Source of the DNA: Hymenobacter sp. H14-R3
GTDB lineage: Bacteria; Bacteroidota; Bacteroidia; Cytophagales; Hymenobacteraceae
Direction of reading: 5' to 3'
DNA length: 64,000 bases
Assembly: GCF_030063445.1 (NCBI RefSeq)
Contig: NZ_JASITD010000017.1
Coordinates: 1-64,000 of the forward strand
Shown in pieces: positions 1 to 8,616 of the stretch. Under the pieces are notes generated by a model that was not told the DNA's origin, ran no database searches, and was given only the letters and a program-made list of their open reading frames with translations. Numbering within the stretch: the stretch's first letter is position 1; every line of letters begins with the position of its first letter. The position numbers and the translations under genes are program-made.

Positions 1-64
1 GAGTGGACAGCCGGCGAAAAGCCGGCAGCCCGCCCCGGCTTCGTACACGGACTTGGAAACCGCT

Positions 65-646
65 CTAGTTGGTTGCCTTGGTGGCCGGGGCCCCGAATGC
101 CAGGGCGGCGGCTTCGGTCAGGGCGGCGGCCTCGGCGAGTAGGCCGGCGGCGCGGGCCAGCAGCAAGCGGTGCTGGGTGGCGGCGGCAGCGGGCAGGGGG
201 CGGGCGTGGCGGTGCAGCCGGCTGGTGCGCCAGGTGGCGCGGGCCTGGGCATTGGCCTCGGGGGCGGCGGCGGCCTCGGTGGCGTCCGTAGCCAGCAGGG
301 CGGCCTGCCAGTGCCGCGCCACCTGGGCTTGGTCGGCCAGTGCCAGCAGGTGGGCGGCCCGCTGCTGGCACTGGCGGCGGCGCAGGTCCAGGTCGGCGGC
401 TTCGGGCGGGGCAGTGCCGGCGGGCAGGGCGGCAGTAGGAGCCGGGGCCGGCTCGGGGGCAGTGGGCAGATGGGGGAGCAGCGGCAGCAGGGCCGGGCGC
501 ACGGCGGCGCTCAAGGCCCGGCTGCCCCCTTCCAGCGAGCTGAGCATGGCGGAGGTGATGCCCAGGTCCAAGGCCAGTTCGGCCTGCGAGAGGCCAAACC
601 AGGCCCGCACGTGGGCAGGAGGGTGGGTGCGGCGCGGCACACCCAA
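65..646 (-). CDS. XRE-type helix-turn-helix protein with Ala/Pro-rich tail
   Basis: The N-terminal part carries an XRE-like helix-turn-helix (GLSQAELALDLGITSAMLSS), so it probably binds DNA as a regulator. The rest is a long Ala/Pro-rich, low-complexity helical region without a domain I recognise. There is no ATG. The frame is open back to a TTG at 682, but a Bacteroidota -7 box (TATTTTTG, 680-687 on this strand) overlaps that codon, so I prefer the TTG at 646 or the GTG at 640. Two palindromes lie just upstream and could be an autoregulatory operator. A small GCCGGC hairpin (10-26) follows the stop without a T-tract. The HTH is clear; the target and the exact start are not. Confidence 0.6.
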   Translation of the reverse strand: MGVPRRTHPPAHVRAWFGLSQAELALDLGITSAMLSSLEGGSRALSAAVRPALLPLLPHLPTAPEPAPAPTAALPAGTAPPEAADLDLRRRQCQQRAAHLLALADQAQVARHWQAALLATDATEAAAAPEANAQARATWRTSRLHRHARPLPAAAATQHRLLLARAAGLLAEAAALTEAAALAFGAPATKATN

Positions 647-661
647 TGACGACTTGATGTG

Positions 662-721
662 AAGTATTTTATAAAAAAACAAAAATACTTGACACGCCCG
701 ACCTCATTTTTTGAGGTCGGG
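662..721 (-). promoter_or_regulatory. Promoter and two palindromes upstream of the HTH gene
   Basis: Reading the minus strand, TATTTTTG at 687-680 matches the TAnnTTTG -7 consensus of Bacteroidota. It lies inside a 9-bp inverted repeat (AAGTATTTT at 662-670 and its complement at 682-690). A second perfect 10-bp palindrome, CCCGACCTCA/TGAGGTCGGG with a 5-nt loop, is at 697-721. Being upstream of an HTH gene, either could be an operator; the second could also be a small terminator. Binding is inferred. Confidence 0.4.
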
Positions 722-771
722 AACCGGCCACTTTGAGGCTGGCGGCGCTGACTAAGCCATTGCTTGGCCGG

Positions 772-779
772 TACCTTTG
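772..779 (+). promoter_or_regulatory. -7 promoter element TACCTTTG for the sensor kinase operon
   Basis: TACCTTTG is an exact TAnnTTTG match 22 nt upstream of the ATG at 802. It lies inside the longer open frame that begins at 733, which is why the ATG at 802 is preferred as the start. No convincing -33 TTG was found at 19-21 nt spacing. Confidence 0.45.
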
Positions 780-801
780 CTTTCTTTTTACAGCCTCCGC
801 T

Positions 802-2652
802 ATGAGTTCTCTCTTCATCCGTTGGCAGCTGCCGGGCCGATGGCGGTGGGGCTGGCCGGCGCTGGGGCTGCTGCTGCTGCTGGCTGTAGCCAACGCGGCC
901 GGCCAGCCCGCGCCGGCTGGCCCCACCCCCGCCGCCGCGCCGCTGGCCGACCACCTGCCCGTACCCGTCAACGCCGGTCAGGTACCTTTCTTCGCCCTGC
1001 TGCACGCCGGCGACTCGGTATATGCCCTCAAGCGCGGCGACGAGTCGCTGGCCCACAGCCTCAACTACTACACCAGGGCCCAGGCGCTGGCCACCACCGC
1101 CAACGACACGCTGCTGCTGGCCGAGGCCATTTTTGCCCGGGGCCGCGTGTACGATGCTTGGAACAAGGAGCCGCAAACCACGGTGGCCCTGTTCCGGCAG
1201 GCCACGGCGCTATTTCGGCGGGTGCCCGCCCAGCGCCTGCGCTACTACTACGCCTGGCATCTGGTGGCCCACGCCTACGATAAGGTGCCCGACACCCTGC
1301 GCACCATTGCCGAGCTGCAGGCCATGCGCCGCGAGCTGGCCGGGCAGCCCCCCGCCCTGCTGCGCCAGCTGCCCTTCACCGTCGAAATGGCCCTCATCGC
1401 CACCGAGGTAGGCCACTACATCCTGGCCGATTCGCTGCTCACTACCCTCGCGCGCCGGGCCTGGGTGCACAACGACCCCGAAACCTACGACCACCTCACG
1501 CATTATTACCTGGTGCGCAGCCGGGTCGATATCTTGGGTAGGCACCGCCCCGGCTCGCCCTACCTCGACTCGCTGGGCGGGGCCTACCGCCGCACCCACC
1601 CCGCCCCCGACCGCCTTTTCTACGCCCAAAACCTGGCCCGGCTTACTGCCGCCGCCGGGCAGTATGCCCTGGCCTACCACTACCTGAGCGACTACCAACA
1701 CCTGAATGACAGCCTGCGCGGCAGTGCTGACGTGGGCCGGCTGCGGCAGGCGCTGCTGCGTTCGGAAGAGGCCGCCGGCCGCCAGCAGAGTGCCGCCGAG
1801 GCCGCCAGCCAGCTGGCCCGCACCCGCATCCTGTGGGGGCTGAGCGTGGGCCTGGTCGTTATTTCGCTGCTGAGCTTTCACCTGGCCCGGCAGGGGGGGC
1901 GCGCCAACCGCCAGGCGCACCGGCTGGCCACTATGAACCAGGAGCTTGGCGCCGCCAACCAGGAGCTGGCCACTGCCAGCCAGGCCGTGGCCGCCAGCAA
2001 CCAGCAGCTCGACGGCAAGGTAGCCCAGGTGGAGCTGCTGAACAAGGAAATCCAGCACCGCGTCAAAAACAACCTGCATATCCTCTTCAGCCTGCTGCGC
2101 ATGCAGGAGCGCCGCACCGACAACCCCGAGGTGCTGGAGCAGTTGCAGGCCGCCCGCCTGCGCGTCGAAAGTATTGCCACCCTGCACAACCAGCTGCTGC
2201 GCAACCCCGCCGGTCTGGATGTGGCCGACTACCTGCGGGCGCTCATCTCGGCCGTGGTAGCTTGCCTGGCCAACGGCCGCCAGGTGGTGACGCACCTGCG
2301 CACCGACGACCTCGACCTGCCCACCGATAGCCATTTTCCGCTCTCGCTCATTCTGAACGAGTGGGTAACGAACTCCATCAAGTACGCCGACACCGATGAC
2401 CAAGCCTTGGAAATCAACGTGAGCGTGACCCGCCGCGCCGACGTCACCTGCATCGACTATGCCGACAACGGCTGGCCCCCCGACCCCCACCGGCCGGCCC
2501 CGCCCCAGCCGGCGCACGAGCTAGGCGGCCTCGGCACCCAAATTATTACCTTGCTGGCCCGCCAGCTCAACGCCACCCTCACTACCCGCCCCGCCCAGCC
2601 CTTTCACTACGCCCTGTGCCTGCCCCATGTCGCCCTCCCCACCCAAACTTAA
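802..2652 (+). CDS. Membrane sensor histidine kinase (HisKA_2/HWE type)
   Basis: The protein has about 616 residues. An N-terminal signal or membrane segment (WGWPALGLLLLLAVANAAG) is followed by a helical, TPR-like sensor region of about 300 residues. A transmembrane segment (ILWGLSVGLVVISLLSFHLA), a coiled coil and the transmitter come next. The phosphoacceptor box EIQHRVKNNLHIL places His at about residue 419 and is the HisKA_2 type. The ATPase domain has LILNEWVTNSIKYA (N box), DNGWPP and GGLGTQII. It presumably autophosphorylates at the inner membrane and passes phosphate to the LytTR regulator whose start overlaps its 3' end by 26 nt. The ligand is unknown. The frame is open from 733, but the promoter element at 772 argues for ATG 802. 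Confidence 0.9.
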   Translation: MSSLFIRWQLPGRWRWGWPALGLLLLLAVANAAGQPAPAGPTPAAAPLADHLPVPVNAGQVPFFALLHAGDSVYALKRGDESLAHSLNYYTRAQALATTANDTLLLAEAIFARGRVYDAWNKEPQTTVALFRQATALFRRVPAQRLRYYYAWHLVAHAYDKVPDTLRTIAELQAMRRELAGQPPALLRQLPFTVEMALIATEVGHYILADSLLTTLARRAWVHNDPETYDHLTHYYLVRSRVDILGRHRPGSPYLDSLGGAYRRTHPAPDRLFYAQNLARLTAAAGQYALAYHYLSDYQHLNDSLRGSADVGRLRQALLRSEEAAGRQQSAAEAASQLARTRILWGLSVGLVVISLLSFHLARQGGRANRQAHRLATMNQELGAANQELATASQAVAASNQQLDGKVAQVELLNKEIQHRVKNNLHILFSLLRMQERRTDNPEVLEQLQAARLRVESIATLHNQLLRNPAGLDVADYLRALISAVVACLANGRQVVTHLRTDDLDLPTDSHFPLSLILNEWVTNSIKYADTDDQALEINVSVTRRADVTCIDYADNGWPPDPHRPAPPQPAHELGGLGTQIITLLARQLNATLTTRPAQPFHYALCLPHVALPTQT

Positions 2653-3397
2653 CCTGCTGGTAGTCGAGGACGAAGCCCTGATAGCCCAGGAGCTGGGCGA
2701 TACCCTGCAAGACCTGGGCTATAACGTGCTGGCTACCTGCTACTCCTACGCCGAGGCCCAGCAAGCCCTGGCCCAGTACCAGCCTGACCTGGTGCTGCTC
2801 GACATCAACCTGCGCAGCGCCAACCCCACCCACAACGGCCTAGCCCTGGCCCAGCAGCTGCGCGAGCAGCCCGCGCCGCCGCCCTTCATTTTCCTCACGG
2901 CCTACAACGACCTCGATACCATTCGGCAGGCCACGCGCCTGCGCCCCAGCGGCTACCTCATCAAGCCGGCCAACGATGCGGCGCTGTTTGCGGCCATCCA
3001 AACGGCCATTGAGCGCGGCATCACCCAGCCGCAGGCCCCCCTGCCCGACCCCAGCGACCCCACCGGCACCCCCGATTATTTCTTCGTGAAAGCGGGCCTG
3101 CAAATCGTCAAGCTGAATTGGAACGACGTGGCCAGCCTCGAAGCCGGTAAAAACTACGTCACCCTGCGGGCTCCCGCCCTGCAGCTCGTGCACGCTATTC
3201 GCGGCTCGCTGGCCTACGTGCTCGACCAGCTGGTGCCGGCCCACCTGCGCGGGCAGTTTTTGCGCGTCAGCCGCAGCGTGCTGCTCCATCGCCAGCACAT
3301 CACCAGCCACGACGAACAGTCGGTGTACTGCGGCAGCACCTGCTTCGAAAACGGCCACCTGGCCGACCGGCAGCTGAGCGAGCCGCCCAGCGTTTAG
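2627..3397 (+). CDS. LytTR-family response regulator
   Basis: 256 residues. The N-terminal receiver domain (about 1-125) has the acidic pair VVEDE, the phosphorylated Asp59 in LVLLDINL, the FLTAYND Thr region and the conserved Lys in GYLIKPAND. The C-terminal LytTR DNA-binding domain (about 150-245) has the typical FFVKAGLQIVKLNWNDV start, EAGKNYVTL and FLRVSRSVLLHRQHI. It overlaps the kinase gene by 26 nt in a different frame, so the two are translationally coupled and form one two-component system. Nothing downstream on this strand suggests a target; regulated genes are probably elsewhere. Confidence 0.92.
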   Translation: MSPSPPKLNLLVVEDEALIAQELGDTLQDLGYNVLATCYSYAEAQQALAQYQPDLVLLDINLRSANPTHNGLALAQQLREQPAPPPFIFLTAYNDLDTIRQATRLRPSGYLIKPANDAALFAAIQTAIERGITQPQAPLPDPSDPTGTPDYFFVKAGLQIVKLNWNDVASLEAGKNYVTLRAPALQLVHAIRGSLAYVLDQLVPAHLRGQFLRVSRSVLLHRQHITSHDEQSVYCGSTCFENGHLADRQLSEPPSV

Positions 3398-3563
3398 GTA
3401 TAAGTGTCTATATTTTAATAGGTTAGCTGAATATAATGCTGCGCTTGACGGAAAATCCCTGCCGTTCCTGCTGCTTAGTTAAGCGATTGATTTAGTGAAC
3501 AATAGAGAAGCTTCGCCGAGCGCAGCATGACTACCTTTCTGTATCAGAACTTACACAAACGGC

Positions 3564-3737
3564 CTTTTTTTAGCATTAGCGGGGCAATATGTTACTAGTA
3601 AGCTGTTGAAAATCAGCATTAAAGACCCGTAAGGACGGTACTCTAATGCTGCGTGGCCCGAGTGCGCCTCTACTGAGCTTTGTTGTTTTTGCGCAGGTGG
3701 CTGCTAGTGACATATCGCTCCGCTGGGGCTAAAAAAG
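3564..3737. repeat. MITE-like element with 35-bp imperfect inverted ends
   Basis: In the 528-bp gene-free stretch 3398-3925, the segment 3564-3598 is an imperfect inverted copy of 3704-3737. Both ends run from a T-tract/TAGC edge through AGCGG and ATATGT to ACTAG. Several of the mismatches are transitions that would pair as G-U in RNA. A second short inverted pair (CAGCATTA/TAATGCTG) lies inside. No reading frame is convincing. It may be a decayed mobile element or a structured RNA. Confidence 0.45.
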
Positions 3738-3840
3738 AGCTTTCTGCACAGGTCTTATAATAAGTTATAAGTCTGATTATTAGACTTTTAATTCTTCATG
3801 CGGGTTTGAGAGCTTCTCTCAGCGGCTAGCTAAATAGGCA

Positions 3841-3889
3841 AAAAGAGAACGGTCATGCTGCGACAAGCGCAGCATGACCGTTCTCTTTT
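3841..3889. terminator. 22-bp perfect hairpin between lytTR regulator and nuoN
   Basis: A perfect 22-bp inverted repeat with a 5-nt loop (ACAAG, 3863-3867) starts with AAAAGAGAACGG and ends CCGTTCTCTTTT, so either strand has a T-tract. It sits 36 nt beyond the nuoN stop and fits a bidirectional terminator for the converging genes. Its inner part, GGTCATGCTGCG, resembles the REP-like palindromes elsewhere in the window. Confidence 0.7.
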
Positions 3890-3925
3890 ATAATCGCTTA
3901 GCGAGGCGTTACCAAAGACGCCCGC

Positions 3926-5350
3926 TTATAGCAAACCGCTCAGGAAACCCGGCAGAATACCCAGCACCAGCGTCATAATAGCTAGTAGCACCAGCGTGGC
4001 CGATTGAAAGCCATCGACCACAATCGGGGCTTCGTTGCCCGGCTCGGCGGGGCGCATGTACATGGCAATCACAGGCTTCAGATAATAGTAGATGCCCACC
4101 ATGCTCATCAGCACCGCAAATACTACCAGCCAGATGTAGCCCTGCGCCACTACGGCCGTGAAAATGAAGAACTTACCAAAGAAGCCGCCCGTGAGCGGAA
4201 TGCCGCCCAGCGACAGCATAGCCACCGTCATCACGAAGGCCAGCAGCGGGTTGGTGCGGGCCAGGCCCGCGAGGCCGGCGTAGTCTTCGCGCTGGCGCTG
4301 GTCCGACACGAGCTTGAGCACGCCGAAGGCCGCTACCGTAGCAACGGAATAAGCGAGGCTATAGAAGAAAATGGCCTGCGCGGCGGGGCCGCTTAGCTGG
4401 CCACGGCCGGCAATGAGGCCCAGTAGCAGGTAGCCCGCGTGGCTTACGCTGGAGTAGGCCAGCATGCGCTTGGCGCTGGTTTGCACGGCGGCCCCTACGT
4501 TGCCGAGTAGCAGCGTAAGCACGGCCATGGCCACGATGGTGGGCAGCCACACGGCGCTGGCGCCGGGCAGGGCCACCAGCAGCAGCTTGAGGAAGGCGGC
4601 GAAGCCGGCGGTTTTTACCACCGTGCTCATGAAGGCGGTGAAGAAGGTAGGTGTGCCCTCGTACACGTCGGGGGTCCAGAAGTGGAACGGCGCGGCCGAT
4701 ACCTTGAAGCCGATACCGATAACCATCATCAGCACGCCTACATACAGCATGGATTGCAGGCTGGCGTTGGCGGGCGTGGCAATGGCGGCGGCCAGCTCGT
4801 TGAGCTGGAAGGTGCCGGTAGCGCCATACACCAGCGCAATGCCGAAGAGCAGAATACCCGTGGCAAACGCGCCCTGCAAAAAGTACTTGAGCGCCGCCTC
4901 GTTGGAGCGCACGTTGCGCTTGTCGGAACCCGCGAGGCAGTACATGCTGATACTCAGGATTTCAATACCTACAAACAGCATGATGAGGTGGTTGTAGCTC
5001 ACCATCATAATGGCCCCCACCAGCGAAAACAGCAGTAGCGAGTAGTACTCGGCCAGGTTGGGCTCGCCGGCTGCCACGTAGGAGCGCGAGAAGGGCAGTA
5101 GCACCAGCGTAGTGAGCAGCACAATGCCGCTGAAGGCCACCGAGTAGTTGTCCACGGTCAGCATCTGGGCCACGTAGGGCGAGTCGAACAGGCCCGTAAT
5201 ACTACCAGCGTGGTTCCAGTCGAGCAGGTTGACGCCGAACACGAGGGCCAGCACCACCAGCGCAAACGGCAGCAGCGCCCGGTTGGAGCGCATGAAGCCT
5301 AAGAACAGGTTGATGATGCCGAAGACGGAGAGGAGAACGATGGGGAGCAT
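3926..5350 (-). CDS. nuoN: NADH-quinone oxidoreductase subunit N
   Basis: 474 residues, normal length. It is an antiporter-like, proton-translocating membrane subunit of respiratory complex I (Proton_antipo_M family). About 14 hydrophobic segments are visible. Conserved features include the buried Glu in LIMLFVGIEILSISMYCLAG, the Lys in EAALKYFLQGAF and the Lys-bearing helix in KVSAAPFHFWTPDVYEGTP. It is the last gene of a two-gene set with nuoM, 180 bp upstream on the same strand; that gap contains AGCT-rich repeats. A strong hairpin follows the stop. The other nuo genes are not in the window. Confidence 0.95.
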   Translation of the reverse strand: MLPIVLLSVFGIINLFLGFMRSNRALLPFALVVLALVFGVNLLDWNHAGSITGLFDSPYVAQMLTVDNYSVAFSGIVLLTTLVLLPFSRSYVAAGEPNLAEYYSLLLFSLVGAIMMVSYNHLIMLFVGIEILSISMYCLAGSDKRNVRSNEAALKYFLQGAFATGILLFGIALVYGATGTFQLNELAAAIATPANASLQSMLYVGVLMMVIGIGFKVSAAPFHFWTPDVYEGTPTFFTAFMSTVVKTAGFAAFLKLLLVALPGASAVWLPTIVAMAVLTLLLGNVGAAVQTSAKRMLAYSSVSHAGYLLLGLIAGRGQLSGPAAQAIFFYSLAYSVATVAAFGVLKLVSDQRQREDYAGLAGLARTNPLLAFVMTVAMLSLGGIPLTGGFFGKFFIFTAVVAQGYIWLVVFAVLMSMVGIYYYLKPVIAMYMRPAEPGNEAPIVVDGFQSATLVLLAIMTLVLGILPGFLSGLL

Positions 5351-5352
5351 AT

Positions 5353-5524
5353 TTTTAGCTGTTGGCTAATAGCTGTTAGCTGATAGCTTGATGTTGAGCT
5401 GTTAGCTGCTAATGGAGGCGTTGGTGCGGCCCATAGCCGTTTGCTCTTTTTGAATGGTCAGCTGTTAGTAACAACTAGCTGATTGAACAAAAGCCAACAG
5501 CTAAAAGCTATCAGCTAATAGCCA
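5353..5524. repeat. AGCT-rich short repeats in the nuoM-nuoN gap
   Basis: The gap contains many direct and inverted copies of heptamer-like words such as TAGCTGTTAGCT, GCTAATAGCT and AGCTATCAGCTAATAGC. Copies cluster at both edges (5353-5410 and 5459-5524) and can pair with each other. A sequence of the same style occurs at 25140-25290. This may be a dispersed intergenic repeat family or a spreading simple repeat. Confidence 0.6.
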
Positions 5525-5530
5525 AAAAAC

Positions 5531-7009
5531 TTACCGGCCAACGGCCGTCAGGATGCTGCTAATGGTGGGCTCCGATAAATGCAGGAACGTGCCAGGAAAC
5601 AAGCCTAGCCAGAATACCAGCACGATGAGCGGAACAAACATGCCCAGCTCGGCCCCGGTGAGGTCGGTAATTGTGTCCGAATAAGCCGAGTCGGGCCCCA
5701 GCATAGCGCGCTGGTACATGCTCAGCAAGTACACGGCCGAGAAGATAATGGTGAGGCCCGCAATGGCCCCGGCCCACATATTGAACTCGTACACGCCGGC
5801 CAGCAGCAGGAACTCGCCCACAAAACCGCCGGTGAGCGGCAGGGCCACGGTGCTCAGCAGCATTACCAAAAAGCAAACCGAAAGCAGCGGCGTGCGGCGC
5901 GTGAGGCCGCCGAGGTCGGCCAGGTCGCGGGTGCCAGTGCGGCGCTCAATGGCATCAGCCACCAGAAACATACCCACCACATTAACGCCGTGGGCCAGCA
6001 TTTGCACCACCGCGCCTTGCAGGCCGATGGCCTTGAGCGAGAATACGCCGGCAATCATCAGGCCCACGTGCGAGAGCGATGAGTAGGCGATGAGGCGCTT
6101 CATATCGCGCTGCCGAATGGCGATGATAGCGCCGTAGATAATGCCGATAATAGCCAGCACCATCACCAGCTGCTGCCACTGGCTCACGCCGAGGGGCACC
6201 ACCGGCAGCAGCCAGCGCAGGCAGCCGTAGATGCCCATTTTCAGCATAATGCCCGAGAGCAGCATGGTGGCCGGGGCCGGCGATTCGGTGTAAGTGTCGG
6301 GCTGCCAGGTGTGGAAGGGGAAAATCGGCATCTTCACCGCAAAGGCGGCGAAGATGAGCCAGAACAGCCACGACTGCTCCGAGGCGGCCAACTGCTTGCC
6401 TGCGGCATATATCGCCTGAATATCAGACGAATGCGCGGCCAGCGAGCCGGCCATCGGGCTGGTTTGCAGGTATAAGTACACGAAGCCGGCCAGCATAAAC
6501 AGCGAGCCAATAATGGTGTACAGAAAAAACTTGAACGTAATCTGGATGCGCCGCTCGTGGCGGCTCCAGGCCCCGGCCAGGAAATAAATCGGAATCAGCG
6601 CCACTTCCCAGAAGAAGTAAAACACGAACGCATCCATGGCCGTGAACACGCCCAGCAGGCCGGTTTGCATGAACAGCACCAGGGCGTAGAACGCGCCGGG
6701 GTTCTCGTACTCCTCGTGCCGAAACGCGGTGGCCAGAATGATGGGCACCAGCACCGTGGTGAGCAGCACCAAGCACAAACTCAGGCCATCAATACCAAGG
6801 TGAAAATTGATGCCCGCCGATGGTATCCAATTGAGGTTGAGGTCGAAGCCGGCCGGCCCGTTGCGAACGAAGGCGAAGGCCGCAAACACGGCCACGGCCA
6901 ATTCCAGGAAGGAAGCGCCCAAGGCCAGGGCGCGGGCCGCGCTACCTTTGGCGAAGTGCAACAGAAGGGCGGCGGCAAGCGGGAAGAAGACGAGAAAAGC
7001 TGTCAGCAT
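5531..7009 (-). CDS. nuoM: NADH-quinone oxidoreductase subunit M
   Basis: 492 residues, the expected length. It is a proton-pumping antiporter-like subunit of complex I in the inner membrane. Key marks are the conserved Glu in YFFWEVALIPIYFLAG (TM5), the Lys in FAVKMPIFPFHTWQPDTY (TM7) and MKRLIAYSSLSHVG. It is first in a nuoM-nuoN pair. Upstream there is no nuoL: the divergent neighbour is mnmH. An exact TAnnTTTG element lies about 58 nt upstream of the ATG, so nuoMN seems to have its own promoter. Confidence 0.96.
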   Translation of the reverse strand: MLTAFLVFFPLAAALLLHFAKGSAARALALGASFLELAVAVFAAFAFVRNGPAGFDLNLNWIPSAGINFHLGIDGLSLCLVLLTTVLVPIILATAFRHEEYENPGAFYALVLFMQTGLLGVFTAMDAFVFYFFWEVALIPIYFLAGAWSRHERRIQITFKFFLYTIIGSLFMLAGFVYLYLQTSPMAGSLAAHSSDIQAIYAAGKQLAASEQSWLFWLIFAAFAVKMPIFPFHTWQPDTYTESPAPATMLLSGIMLKMGIYGCLRWLLPVVPLGVSQWQQLVMVLAIIGIIYGAIIAIRQRDMKRLIAYSSLSHVGLMIAGVFSLKAIGLQGAVVQMLAHGVNVVGMFLVADAIERRTGTRDLADLGGLTRRTPLLSVCFLVMLLSTVALPLTGGFVGEFLLLAGVYEFNMWAGAIAGLTIIFSAVYLLSMYQRAMLGPDSAYSDTITDLTGAELGMFVPLIVLVFWLGLFPGTFLHLSEPTISSILTAVGR

Positions 7010-7067
7010 TAGCGAAAGCGTACGGCAAGCCGGCCGGAAGCCCGGAGAGTTTACCGCGAATTAGCTG

Positions 7068-7075
7068 CAAACTTA
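7068..7075 (-). promoter_or_regulatory. -7 element TAAGTTTG upstream of nuoM
   Basis: On the minus strand TAAGTTTG is an exact Bacteroidota -7 match 58 nt before the nuoM ATG, in the divergent nuoM/mnmH region. No clear -33 TTG was found. Confidence 0.45.
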
Positions 7076-7183
7076 CTGCCCGCACCGGGAAGGTAGGCCA
7101 CCCGCGGAACGAAAAAGCGCCGTTAAGGGCTGGCGGTGCCACTGGCTTGCCCGTGGTTTGCCCCCGCCCGGCCGCCCGGCCCG

Positions 7184-7191
7184 TAAGTTTG
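7184..7191 (+). promoter_or_regulatory. -7 element TAAGTTTG upstream of mnmH
   Basis: This is an exact TAnnTTTG match 20 nt before the ATG at 7212, with a TTTG 23 nt upstream (7157-7160) as a possible -33 element. It implies a very short leader. It also rules out the TTG at 7158 as the mnmH start. Confidence 0.5.
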
Positions 7192-7211
7192 ACTATCCTA
7201 TTTACCCGCTC

Positions 7212-8219
7212 ATGCCCCGCCACCCGATTACCGATTTCCTGACCACCGCCACCGGCCCCATCCTCGACGTGCGCGCCCCGGCCGAGTACGCGCAGGGCCA
7301 CATTCCGGGGGCGCTCAGCCTGCCGCTCTTCACCGATGAGGAGCGCGCCCGCATTGGCACCACCTACAAGCAGGTGAACCCCGACAAGGCCGTGCTGATG
7401 GGCCTCGACTTCTTCGGCCCCAAAATGCGCACGATGGTGGAGGAGGCCCGCAAGCTGGCTCCCGGCCAGGAAGTGCGCCTGCACTGCTGGCGCGGTGGCA
7501 TGCGCAGCGGCGCCGTGCAGTGGCTGCTGGAGCTGGGCGGCCTGCACGTGAACCTGCTCGACAAAGGCTACAAAGACTACCGCCGCTGGGCGCTGGCCGA
7601 GCTGGCCCGCCCGCACCAGCTGCGCGTGCTGGGTGGCTACACCGGCAGCGGCAAAACCGCCGTGCTCCACGCGCTGGCCGCCCAGGGCGAGCCCGTGCTC
7701 GACCTGGAGGGCCTGGCCAACCACCTGGGCTCGTCGTTTGGGGCGCTGGGCCAGCCGCCGCAGCCCACCCAGGAGCAGTTTGAAAACGACCTGGCTGCCG
7801 CGCTGGCGGCCCTGCCCACCGGCCGCCCCATTTGGGTGGAGGATGAGAGTCGCAGCATCGGTAGCCTCACCGTGCCCACGCCCTTTTTTGCCCAAATGCA
7901 GGCTGCCCCGCTGCTGGTGCTCGACGTGCCCCGCGAAGCCCGCGTGCAGTACCTGGCCGCCAACTACGGCCGCCAGGATGCCGCCGGGCTGGCTGCTGCG
8001 GTGCTGCGCCTGCACAAGCGCCTCGGCGGCCTTGTTACCAAAGAGGCCCTCGGTGCCATCGCCGACAACGACATGCCCCGCATGGTGGACCTCGTGCTGG
8101 GCTACTACGACAAAACCTACGGCTTCGGCCTTACTGGCCGCCCCGCCGTGACGGTGGCCACCGAGGGGGTAGAGGCGGCGGCAAATGCGGCGCTGGTGCT
8201 GGCAGCGGTTGAAAACTAG
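7212..8219 (+). CDS. mnmH: tRNA 2-selenouridine synthase
   Basis: About 335 residues. The enzyme (SelU/MnmH/YbbB) replaces sulfur by selenium in 2-thiouridine at the wobble base of certain tRNAs, using selenophosphate from SelD. Residues 1-125 form a rhodanese domain with the catalytic Cys92 in RLHCWRGGMRSG. A P-loop, GGYTGSGKT (about 141-149), begins the C-terminal nucleotide-binding half. Both hallmarks of the family are intact. A selD gene lies about 4 kb downstream on the same strand. The ATG at 7212 is chosen because the promoter element at 7184 excludes earlier starts. Confidence 0.93.
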   Translation: MPRHPITDFLTTATGPILDVRAPAEYAQGHIPGALSLPLFTDEERARIGTTYKQVNPDKAVLMGLDFFGPKMRTMVEEARKLAPGQEVRLHCWRGGMRSGAVQWLLELGGLHVNLLDKGYKDYRRWALAELARPHQLRVLGGYTGSGKTAVLHALAAQGEPVLDLEGLANHLGSSFGALGQPPQPTQEQFENDLAAALAALPTGRPIWVEDESRSIGSLTVPTPFFAQMQAAPLLVLDVPREARVQYLAANYGRQDAAGLAAAVLRLHKRLGGLVTKEALGAIADNDMPRMVDLVLGYYDKTYGFGLTGRPAVTVATEGVEAAANAALVLAAVEN

Positions 8220-8233
8220 CGCAACTTCCCTAG

Positions 8234-8290
8234 CCTGGGTATGTGTTCCGGGCTGACGGTAGAGCCGTCCGACCGGAGCACGTACCCGGG
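8234..8290. terminator. Large two-step hairpin after mnmH
   Basis: Arms 8234-8251 and 8273-8290 are complementary if G-U pairs are allowed, and they enclose a second small hairpin GACGG/CCGTC. It may end mnmH transcription, although no T-tract follows directly. The remainder of the gene-free stretch to 8616 shows no convincing reading frame, RNA gene or repeat. Confidence 0.4.
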
Positions 8291-8616
8291 CCTCCAATAA
8301 TTTTAAGGTTGGTGTAATGGAAGTGCGCGCAGCGGACGGGCGGTTGTCCGCTCGTTGTTCACGCTGCTTGTTTTTTCAAAGAGCGGGCAGCCGGCTGAAC
8401 TCTGCTAGTCCGCCCCGTACGCTAACCTGAAAACCGCTTTAGGAACCGCAGAAAAAACTTGCTCACGTGGGAAGCATGAGTCGCCCCAGGCATGGGCCAC
8501 CACCAAATAAGCTCAGCCAGTAATACTTATTTCAAAAAGCAACTACCCACGCAGTGAAGGCCGTAACTCGCCAATCGTTCTTCCAGAAGGATATGATTCC
8601 GCGCGACACGCCCTCG

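Noticed and set aside
1210..2517. Long minus-strand open frame (435 codons) inside the sensor kinase gene
   Set aside because: It is antisense to a well-supported kinase; high GC makes long antisense frames common. The translation is Gly/Val/Gln-rich with no domain.
6942..8297. Minus-strand open frame of 451 codons across mnmH
   Set aside because: Its complement encodes MnmH with rhodanese Cys and P-loop intact; the antisense product has no recognisable motif.
8220..8616. Possible RNA gene or riboswitch after mnmH
   Set aside because: One large hairpin is visible but no known RNA motif or conserved loop; it is recorded only as a possible terminator.
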